A stretch of 64,000 nucleotides of DNA. Origin: Dastarcus helophoroides. Lineage: Eukaryota; Arthropoda; Insecta; Coleoptera; Bothrideridae. Positions 1 to 11,500 of this stretch are shown here, piece by piece. Every line of letters begins with the position of its first letter. Positions within the stretch are counted from its first letter, which is position 1. The notes under the pieces were generated by a model that saw nothing but the letters and a program-made list of their open reading frames with translations, made no database searches and was not told the DNA's origin. The stretch lies in contig CM053337.1 in assembly GCA_028583605.1 (NCBI GenBank), forward strand, positions 15,147,639 through 15,211,638. Direction: 5' to 3'. The translations under genes and the position numbers were made by a program.

Positions 1-2395
1 AATTGTTGTATAATTCCCATGTTAGATCGTCCTTAGACCACACCATAGAGCGAGGGTGGCCAACACATCGACTGTTCAAATTTTTATTTTTTGATTTCCG
101 TTGTAAACTCAAGTTCAGAATTTTAATATTTTTTGAGAAACTTCAATGTTTGTTTTACAAACTTGAATTTCAAGTCTTACTTTTTTCCTAAGTGTTCAAA
201 AACTAAGTGAATGGTCTAGAAATGTTGGCTCATTTACGAGATTTCAATTTGTTTTGTAGAAAAACTCGAAAATGGTATTACCGACACCAAGGGCTGTATT
301 CTCTCGCATGAAAACGGTACCTGTTACCTGTCACGTTGAGATAGGGGGCTTCTAATTATTCTCCAAATGATTCTATTTATTCTCCAAATGCTTCTATTTA
401 TTCTCCAAATGCTTCTATTTATTCTCCAAATGCAAACTTACAATAGCACTAAATCGTGACAGTTTGGGGGTTGAATTGTTGTATAACTCCCATGTTAGAT
501 CGTCCTTAGACCACACCATAGAGCGAGGGTGGCCAACACATCGACTGTTCAAATTTTTATTTTTTGATTTCCGTTGTAAATCAAGTTCGGAATTTTAATA
601 TTTTTTGAGAAACTTCAATTTTCGTTTTTAAAACTTGAATTTTAGGTCTTACTTTTTTCCTAAGTGTTCAAAAACTAAGTGAATAGTCTGGAAATTTTGG
701 CTTATTTACGAGATTTTAATTTGTTTGTAGAAAAAATCGAAACTGATATTACCGACACCAAGGGCTGTATTCTCTCGCATGAAAGCGGTATTTGGTACCT
801 GTCACGTTGAGATAGGGGGCTTCTAATTATGTTCCAAATGATTCAATTATTCTCCAAATGCTTCTATTTATTCTCCAAATGCAAACTTACATTAGCACTA
901 AATCGTGACAGTTTGGGAGTTGAATTGTTGTATAACTCCCATGTTAGATCGTCGTTAGACCACACCATAGAGCGAAGGTGGCCAACACATCGACTGTTTA
1001 AATTTTTATTTTTTGATTTCCGTTGTAAACTCAAGTTCGGAATTTTAAAATTTTTTGAGAAACTTCAATTTTCGTTTTTAAAAATTGAATTTCAAGTCTT
1101 ACTTATTTTCTAAGTGTTCAAAAACTAAGTGAATAGTCTCGAAATTTTGGCTCATTTACGAGATTTCAATTTGTTTTGTAGAAAAACTCGAAAATGGTAT
1201 TACCGACACCAAGGGCTGTATTCTCTCGCATGAAAGCGGTACCTGTTACCTGTCACGTTGAGATAGGGGGCTTCTAATTATTCTCCAAATGATTCTATTT
1301 ATTCTCCAAATGCTTCTATTTATTCTCCAAATGCTTCTATTTATTCTCCAAGTGCAAACTTACAATAGTACTAAATCGTGACAGTTTGGGGGTTGAATTG
1401 TTGTATAACTCCCATGTTAGATCGTCGTTAGACCACACCATAGAGCGAGGGTGGCCAACACATCGACTATTCAAATTTTTATTTTTTGATTTCCGTTGTA
1501 AACTCAAGTTCAGAATTTTAATATTTTTCGAGAAACTTCAATTTTCGTTTTAAAAAATTGAATTTCAAGTCTTATTTTTTTCCTAAGTGTTCAAAAACTA
1601 AATGAATAGTCTAGAAATGTTGGCTCATTTACGAGATTTCAATTTGTTTTGTAGAAAAACTCGAAACTGGTATTACCGACACCAAGGGCTGTATTCTCTC
1701 GCATGAAAGCGATACCTGGTACCCGTCACGTTGAGATAGGGGGCTTCTAATTATTCTCCAAATGATTTTATTTATTCTCCAAATGCTTCTATTTATTCTC
1801 CAAACGCTTCTATTTAGTCTCCAAATGCAATCTTACAATAGCATTAAATCGTGACAGTTTGGGGGTTAAATTGTTGTATAACTCCCACGTTAGATAGTCG
1901 TTAGACCACATCATAGAGCGAAGGTGGCCAACACATCGACTGTCCAAATTTTTATTTTTTGATTCCCGTTGTAAACTCAAGTTCGGAATTTTAAATATTT
2001 TTGAGAAACTTCAATTTTCGTTTTTAAAAATTGAATTTTAAGTCTTATTGGTTTCCTAAGTGTTCAAAAACTAAGTGAATAGTCTAGAAATTTTGGCTCA
2101 TTTACGAGATTTCAGTTTGTTTTGTAGAAAAAATCGAAACTGGTATTAATGACACCAAGGGCTGTACTCTCTCGTATGAAAGCGGTACCTGGTTCCTGTC
2201 ACGTTGGGATAGGGGGCTTCTAATTATTCTCCAAATGCTTCTATTTGTTCTCCAAATGCTTCTATTTGTTCTCCAAATGCTCCAATTTATTCTCCAAATG
2301 CTTTTATTTATTCTCCAAATGCAAACTTACAATAGTACCAAATCGTGACAGTTTGGGGGTTCTATTGTTGGATAACTCCCATAGGTCGATTTCTT
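1..2395 (+). repeat. ~470-bp tandem satellite, five copies plus a fragment, in an NPC1 intron
   Basis: Head-to-tail copies are marked by the phrase ttgttgtataactcccat at about 3, 476, 925, 1399 and 1869, with a broken copy at 2363. Each unit holds a run of 3-5 short subrepeats (tattctccaaatgcttct) and a conserved block beginning gacaccaagggctgta. No exon is visible. The array stops about 20 bp before the splice acceptor of the first visible NPC1 exon. Open frames of 60-94 codons in it are satellite frames, not genes. Confidence 0.93.
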
Positions 2396-2399
2396 TTAG

Positions 2400-2584
2400 C
2401 TGAAAACCGAATCTGGGATAGGCCTTAGGGACATATGTTATACACCAACAGTGACAGCATTTTCTAATATTGGGGATACTTCCGAATGCACAATTCAGTC
2501 CATATTTGGTTTGATAAACAACAATATTAGCTGGATTGATAGCAACTTGTATGGCATGTATGAAAAATTTGTGGAATGTTTCGA
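2400..2584 (+). CDS. NPC1: NPC1 exon (middle luminal domain, first part)
   Basis: Acceptor tttcttttag, donor gtaagt. Reads [17 protein letters not shown] and ends in MYEKFVECF, aligning to the luminal region of NPC1 with LQDIC. It contains a sequon (NNIS). Ends with two bases of a codon (GA), completed by the next exon. The phase of its start could not be tested because the previous exon is outside the window. Confidence 0.88.
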
Positions 2585-5500
2585 GTAAGTATCTGTTTCC
2601 AGCTCATTAATTAAATTTTTCAATGATTACATTACGCATTCTAATGATCAATTTTCAAACTGTTGCAGAAGCCCTTACAGAATTGAATGTTTGGCCTCTT
2701 ACGGTGGACCGATCCTTCCAGGTTTGGCTCTGGGTAATTATACGTTCGACAATTACACTGACGCTTCAGGCTTGGCGATAACGTTCATAGTAAACAACAA
2801 ATTAGACGACAACGAACTTAAGCCTGCCCTGGAATGGGAAAAAACGTAAGTGTCCTACCCTAGGAAACTAGCGTCGACTTTTGTGTGGCCAAATTTTGGA
2901 AGAATTGCAAGTGGTACAAATCCCAACGCAATTTTAGTAGGGTACGAACCAGCGACAGCGTGCACGAAAGCAAATGCCCAGTCTAGTACAGTCTGGCAAT
3001 AAAATCGCCGAACTCGTGTCTGCGACAAAGTTCTATGATTGTCTATAGACAAATGGGAAAAAATCGTTTGTTCTCCAACCCCCCGTGAACAAGCAGTAAT
3101 TCCACAGGTCGCTGCCTCACTTGTCATGATGTTTTGGATCCTAGTTTAGCGGAATTGCGCAATTGTGGATAACTGACAAAGTCCCTAGACCATTTTGAGA
3201 TTTGTTCCCGAACAATGCCGCTTTCATACGAGAGAGTACAGCCCTTGGTGTCGGTAATACCAGTTTTGATTTTTTCTACAAAACAAATTGAAATCTCGTA
3301 AATGAGCCAACATTTCTAGGCTATTCACTCAGTTTTTGAACACTTAGGAAAAAAGTAAGACTTAAAATTCAAGTTTTAAAAACGAAAATTGAAGTTTCTC
3401 AAAAAATATTTAAATTCTGAACTTGAGTTTACAACAGAAATCAAAAAATAAAAATTTAAGCAGTCGATGTGTTGGCCTCCCTCGCTCTATGGTGTGGTCT
3501 AACGACGATCTAACATGGGAGTTATACAACAATTCAACCTCCAAACTCTCACGATTTAGTGCTATTGTAAGTTTGCATTTGGAGAATAAATAGAAGCATT
3601 TGGAGAATAAATAGAAGCATTTGGAGAATAAATAGAAGCATTTGGAGAATAAATAGAATCATTTGGAGAATAATTAGAAGCCCCCTATCCCAACGGGACA
3701 GGTACCAGGAACCGTTTTCATGCGAGAGAGTACAGCCCTTGGTGTCGGTAATACCAGTTTTAATTTTTTCTACAAAACAAATTGAAATCTCGTAAATGAG
3801 CCAAAATTTCTAGACTATTTACTTAGTTTTTGAACACTTAGGAAAAAAGTAAGACTTAAAATTCAAGTTTTAAAAATGAAAATTGAAGTTTCTCAAAAAA
3901 TATTAAAATTCTGAACTTAAGTTTACAGCAGAAATCAAAAAATAAAAATTTGAACAGTTGATGTGTTGGCCACCCTCGCTCTATGGTGTGGTCTAACGAC
4001 GATCTAACATGGGAGTTATACAACAATTCAACCCCCAAACTGTCACGATTTAGTGCTATTGTAAGTTTGCATTTGGAGAATAAATAGAAGCATTTGGAGA
4101 ATAAATAGAAGCATTTGGAGAATAAATAGAATCATTTGGAGAATAATTAGAAGCCCCCTATCCCAACGGGACAGGTACCAGGAACCGTTTTCATGCGAGA
4201 GAGTACAGCCCTTGGTGTCGGTAATATCAGTTTCGATTTTTTCTACAAAACAAATTGAAATCTCGTAAATGAGCCAAAATTTCTAGACTATTTACTTAGT
4301 TTTTGAACACTTAGGAAAAAAGTAACACTTAAAATTCAAGTTTTAAAAACGAAAATTGAAGTTTCTCAAAAAATATTAAAATTCTGAACTTGAGTTTACA
4401 ACAGAAATCAAAAAATAAAAATTTGAACAGTCGATGTGTTGGCCACCCTCGCCCTATGGTGTAGTCTAACGACGATCTAACATGGGAGTTATACAACAAT
4501 TTAACCCCCAAACTGTCACGATTTAGTGCTATTGTAAGTTTGTATTTAGAGAATAACTAGAAACAAATGGTCTAGTTCCCAAACAAATTTCAAAATGGTC
4601 TAGTTCCCGAACAAATTTCAAAATGGTCTAGTTCCCGAACAAATCTCAAAATGGTCTAGTTCCCGAACAAATCTTAAAATGATCCAGGGACTTTGTCCAG
4701 GACTGTCTAGAGACAAAATTGTCAATTGGTCTAACGACAGTCGCGCGATTTTGTCTACGAGTGTGTACTACCCTTGAGATAGCTTAGGTCAGGATAGATA
4801 GCTTAGGTTAGGTTAGTTTAGCAGAATAGTCAGCCCTCGTTGTCTATGAAAAATATAAGAAAAGCGTCCAAACGAAAATTACCACCAAAAAACAAGAGTT
4901 ACTTTACCTTCTGCTGTCTTTTTGAAAATAATTCAAAAACAAGCACTAAGGATAAAACTTTATCGCAGTAAACTAGCACAATAATGAATCATTTAAAATA
5001 TATATGCATAAAAATGGAAGAAATTCTCACAAATGAATATAAAATAATCATTGTTTTTATAGCAGTTACTTCTTTAGTGGGTCAGATATCCCCCTGTTAG
5101 AAAAATTTATCCTACCGACTGCGCCACTACAGGCGAAATGCCTCGTTCCTTTGAGATCGTAAACCGATTTTTTTTCCGGGTTAATCTCAGGTATTTCTTC
5201 CTCCGAAATGTCCCCACCTTGCGCTTCTACATCTAAAATCTTAGTGCACACTTCCTCCGAAATTCCAACTATGCTATCGACAAATTTTCTCGCCACTTGC
5301 TCCACGGTTCCATACTCTTGTTTGGGGCCTTCATTGGGAGTTATATTGGCGATGAGTCCCGATAGGATATTCTTATATTTCGCTTTTGGTGGTTCTTTGA
5401 CGAATTTTCTCGCCACTTGCTCCACGGTTCCATACTCTTGTTTGGGGCCTTCGTTGAGGGTTGTATCGGCAACGAGTCCAGATAGGATACTCTTATATTT

Positions 5501-8500
5501 AGCTTTTGGTGGTTTTTCGACGAATTTTCTCGCCACTTGCTCCACGGTTCCATACTCTTGCTTGGGGCCTTCGTTGAGAGTTGTATCGGCGATGAGTCCC
5601 GATAGGATACTCTTATATTTCGCTTTTGGTGGTTTTTTGAGGTCAGTTGATGACGGTAAACGTGTTATGGTGCTTATAGCGTTTGTCTGTCGACCGAGTT
5701 TGGATTTTTTGTTGACTTGCGGTGGCGATGGCGCCTTAAAAGTTTCGTCTGCCATTTGCTTTAAAAAATCTTTCAATGAAAATAATCTAAAATATGACAG
5801 CTGTCACATGCATCAATACCATAGAGCAGGGGTGGTCAACACGTCGACTGTTTAAATTTTTATTTTTTGATTTCTGTTGTAAACTCTTGAGTTCAGAAAT
5901 TTCATATTCTGGGCCTGTTTTGAGAAACTCCAATTTTCGTTCTTAAAAATTGAATTTTAATTCTTACTTTTTTTCCTAAATGTTCAAAAGTTAAGTCAAT
6001 ATTCTAGAAATGTTGGCTAATGTACGAAATTTCAATTTGTTTTGTAGAAAACATCGAAACTGGTATTACCGACACCAAGGGCTATACTCTCTCGCATGAA
6101 AGTGGTCCCTTGTACCTTGTCACGTTAACGTAATGATAAAGTAAGACAACCGTCCAACCAAATTTAAAAAAATTTGTCTTCCATCTCAATCGCTTTCATC
6201 CGAACACCTTGACATTCGGTAGACAATTGAACGAATTAGATATAATTTATATTTTGATAAACGTTGATAAACGACATCAATATTTAATACTGAATTTTCA
6301 ACATCCACATCTCGACTGATCGCGCTAACACAAAATAAATAACAACCAGAAGGCTAACTCTCATCACGTTTGAGTCCCGTGACCTTCAAGCCCGCCTATG
6401 TTGAAAGCGCCAGTGCAGTAGAGATGGCAAGGTCCGAGATTTTAAAGGAATCGAATCTGCTTATATATCCAACTCTTGGATCCTTTTCTTTAGAATTGAA
6501 GTATCATATTTCGTTCTACCAATGTTAGTGTAGGATTTAATTCTTGAAAAAAATTCATAAAATTATTGAAAGATTATCAAAACACAATAATTTAAATAAG
6601 ATGCGGTACGCCTATATAACATTTCAAGGTTACAGGTTATCGTCATCGACCACAAAGAGATGAAGCAAGAGTTAATCTTTTGGTTGTTTCTTATTTTGTG
6701 ACTCACCTCTCGATGGATCGCGATAAGCTGCTTCAACGCAGTAGTTTGATTCATAGGCGTAGGTAGAATAGGGCAGGATACGCCGCTTGCAGCTAAACAA
6801 AAATTTATATTCAACTGAGAATGCTTTTTCTAAAAAAAATTCCATTTTTTTCAAAATTCGTCCTTTCCTTGAGATATCGAAAATTTCTCAACGAATTATT
6901 TTTCAAAATTCGGCTTTTTTACACAAAATTTGTCCTTTTCCTTTGAAATTTCTTTATTCTTAGAATTGGACTTCTCTGAATCTGAGAATACTTTAACTAA
7001 AAATAAATTTATTTCTTCAAAATTCGTCCTTGAGATATCGAAAATTTCTCGAAGAATTATTTCTCAAAATTCGGCTTTTTTCACAAAATTTGTCCTTTTT
7101 CTTTGAAATTTCTTTATTCTTAAAATTGGACTTCTCTGAATCTGTCTTGCTCAAAATCTCGCATTTTTATCGGAAAATTCATCGTTTTTTCCAAATTTCA
7201 TCATTTCTCAAAATTCGTTTTTTCCAAAAATTTTTACTTTTCCTTAAATTTTAGTTTTATACAAATTTCAATTTGTTTATCATTTATCAATTATCATTAT
7301 CAATTATCATTTTCTTTGAAATTAGTTTTGAATCTTGGACTTTTTGAACATTTTTAGAAAATGTTTATTTGAACGTTTCTAGAAAATGTTTAATAATATT
7401 CTTTTCGCATTTCTTTCATCTCAAAATTTTTTACAATCTTCCATTTTTTTTCGCAAAATTACGCAATTAAACTGGAAATTGCCGCTTTAGGGATTGTAAT
7501 TTTATTTTGAATTTTAATTTCGAAAATTTTTTTCTTGAGATTTCGAGTTTAAATTTGGAATTCTTACACAAATTCTCGGTTTACTGTTTAAATTTTTATT
7601 TTTTTGATTTCATTGTAAACTCTAAAGTTTAGAAGGTTAATATTGTGGGCTTTTTTTGAGTAACTTCAATTTTTGTTTTTAAAAATTGGATTTCAATTCT
7701 GAACGTTTTTCCTAAATGTTAGAAATTTAAGTTAATGTTCTGGAAATTTTGCCCCATTCACGAAATTTTTATTTGTTTTATAAAAAAAGTCGAAATTAGG
7801 ATATTCTGACACCAAGGGATGTACTCTCCCGCATAAAAGCTGTATCTGGTACCTGTCACGTTAACGTAATGAGAAAGAAAGTTGACTGGTTACCCAAATT
7901 ATAGACAAATTCTGTTGACCCAAATTATAAACACATTCGTCTCCCATCATAATCGTTATCATCCAAACACTCGGTATGAACGACTGAGCGAATTAAATAT
8001 GATTTATATGTGATAAACGACATCATTTTTTGGTAGAACGGGCTAGTCTTTGGTTATCTTCAAAAATGATACACAAATCTTGTCCCCTGAAATGAAGAAA
8101 GAATAAAGAACACAACAGTTGCTCTAACGCGTTTCGATAGCCAAGCTAAATGTTTGAAAATGAAGCCAATATTTGAGAAATGTTGGCTTATTTACGAAAT
8201 TTTAATTTGTTTTATAAAAAAAGTCGAAATTGTTATATCCGACACCAAGGGCCGTACTCTCCCGCATAAAAGCGGTATCTGGTACCTGCCACGTTAACGT
8301 AATGAGAAAAAAGTTGACTGTTGACGCAAATTATAAACAAACTCGTCTCCCATTACAATCATTATCATCCAAATACTCGGTATGAACGACTGAACGAATT
8401 AAATATGATTTATATGTGATAAACGACATCAATTTTTTTGGTAGAACGGACTAGTCTTTGGTTATTCTTCAAAAATGATACACGAATCTTGTCCCCTGAA

Positions 8501-11500
8501 ATCAAGAAAGAATAAAGAACACAACAGTTGCTCTAACGCGTTTCGATAGCCAAGCTAAATGTTTGAAAATGAAGCCAATATTTTAGAAATGTTGGCTTAT
8601 TTACGAAATTTTAATTTGTTTTATAAAAAAAGTCAAAATTGTTATATCCGACACCAAGGGTCGTACTCTCCCGCATAAAAGCGGTATCTGGTACCTGCCA
8701 CGTTAACGTAATGAGAAAGAAAGTTGACTGGTTACCCAAATTATAAACAAATTCTTCTCCCATCATAATCGTTATCATTCAAACGCTCGGTATGAACGAC
8801 TAAACGAAGTAAGTATGATTGATATGTGATAAGCGACATCAATTTTTTATTGTTAGAACGGACTAGTCTTTGGTTATCTTCAAAAATGATACACAAATCT
8901 TGTCCCCTGAAATCAAAAAAGAATAAAAAACACAACAGTTGCTCTAACACGTTCCGATAGCCAAGCTAAATGTTTAAAATTGAAGTCAGTATTCTAGGAA
9001 ATTTTGCCTCATATACGAAATTTTAATTTGTTTTATAAAACAAGTCAAAATTGGAATATCCGACATCAAGGGTTGTACTCTCCCACATAAAAGCGGTATC
9101 TGGTACCTGTCACGTTAACGTAATGAGAAAAAAAGTTGACTGTTGACGCAAATTATAAACAAATTCGTCTCCTATCATAATCGTTATCATCCAAACGCCC
9201 GGTATGAACGACTAAACGAAGTAAGTATGATTGATATGTGATAAGCGACATCAATTTTTTATTGTTAGAACGGACTAGTCTTTGGTTATCTTCAAAAATG
9301 ATACACAAATCTTGTCCCCTGAAATCAAGAAAGAATAAAAAACACAACAGCTGCTTTAACGCGTTTCGATAGCCAAGCTAAATGTCTAAAAATAAAGTCA
9401 ATATTCTAGGAAATTTTGCCTTATTTACGAAATTTTAATTTGTTTTATAAAACAAGTCTAAATTGGAATATCCGACATCAAGGGTTGTACTCTCCCACAT
9501 AAAAGCGGTATCTGGTACCGGTCACGTTAACGTAATGAGAAAAAAAAGTTGACTGTTGACGCAAATTATAAACAAATTCGTCTCCTATCATAATCGTTAT
9601 CATCCAAACACCGGGTATGAACGACTGAGCGAATTAAATATGATTTATGTGATAAGCGACATCAATTTTTTTTTGGTAGAACGGACTAGTGTTTGGTTAT
9701 CTTTAAAAATGATACACAAATCTTGTCCGCCGAAATGAAGAAAGAATAAAAAACACAACAGTTGCTCTAACGCGTTTCGATACCTAAGCTAAATGTTTGA
9801 AAATGAAGTTAATATTCTAGAAATTTTCGCCTATTTACGAAATTTTAATTTGTTTTATAAAAACAAATCTAAATTGTTACATCCGACACCAAGGGCTGTA
9901 CTCTCCCGCATAAAAGCGGTATCTAATACCTGTCACGTTAACATAGTGAGAAAGAAAGTTAACTATTTACCCAAATTATTAAAAAATCGTCCCTTATTAT
10001 AATCATTATCATCTAAAAACCCGGTATTAACGACTGAGCGAATTAAATATGATTTATATGATATAAACGACATCAATTTTTTTTGGTAGAACGGACTGGT
10101 CTTTGGTTATCTTCAAAAATGATACACAAATCTTGTCCCCTGAAATCAAGAAAGAATAAAAAACCTAACGCGTTTCGATAGCTAAGCTAAATGTCTGAAA
10201 GTAAAGTCAATATTCTAGGAAATTTTGCCTTATTTACGAAATTTTAATTTGTTTTATAAAACAAGTCGAAATTGGAATATCCGACATCAAGGGTTGTACT
10301 CTCCCACATAAAAGCGGTATCTGGTACCTGTCACGTTAACGTAATGAGAAAAAAAGTTGACTGTTGACGCAAATTATAAACAAATTCGTCTCCCATCATA
10401 ATCGTTATCATCCAAACACCCACTATGAACGACTGAACGAATTAAATATGATTAATATGTGATAAACGACATCAAATTTTTTTTGGTAGAACTGGACTGG
10501 TTTTTGGTTATCTTAAAAAATGATACAAGAATCTTGTCCCCTGAAATCAAGAAAGAATAAAAATTATAACAGTTGCTCGAGCGCGTTTCGATAGCCAAGC
10601 TAAATGTTTGAAAATGAAGTCAATATTCTATTTTTTCCTAAATGTTCGAAATTTAAGTTAATGTTCAGGAAATTTTGCCTCATTTACGAAATTTTAATTT
10701 GTTTTATAAAAAAAGTCCAAATTGGTATATCTGACACCAAGGGCTGTACTCTCCTGCATAAAAGTGATATCTGGTACCTGCCACCCTAACGCAATGAGAA
10801 AGAAACTCGAACAGTTCACCCAAATTATAAAAAAATTCGTCTCCCACCATAATCGCTATCATCCGAAGGCCCAGTATGAACAACTGAACGAATTAAATAT
10901 GATTTATATGTGATAAGCGACATCAATTTTTTATTGGTAGAACGGACTAGTCTTTTGTTATCTTCAAAAATGATACACAAATCTTGTCCCCTGAAATCAA
11001 GAAAGAATAAAAAACACAACAGCTTGCTTTAACGCGTTTCGATAGCCAAGCTAAATGTCTAAAAATAAAGTCAATATTCTAGGAAATTTTGCCTTATTTA
11101 CGAAATTTTAATTTGTTTTATAAAACAAGTCGAAATTGGAGTATCCGACATCAAGGGTTGTACTCTCCTACATAAAAGCGGTATCTGGTACCTGTCACGT
11201 TAACGTAATGAGAAAAAAAGTTGACTGTTGACGCAAATTAAAAACAAATTCGTCTCCCATCATAATCGTTATCATCCAAACACCCACTATGAACGACTGA
11301 ACGAATTAAATATGATTAATATGTGATAAACGACATCAATTTTTTTTGGTAGAACGGACTGGTTTTTGGTTATCTTAAAAAATGATACAAGAATCTTGTC
11401 CCCTGAAATCAAGAAAGAATAAAAATTATAATAGTTGCTCGAGCGCGTTTCGATAGCCAAGCTAAATGTTTGAAAATGAAGTCAATATTCTATTTTTTCC

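Noticed and set aside
2855..3127. 90-codon minus frame beside an NPC1 exon
   Set aside because: No recognisable domain, and it lies in a stretch with SINE-like character.
4790..4820. Interstitial telomere (TTAGG)n
   Set aside because: Only two or three imperfect units; expected by chance in AT-rich DNA.
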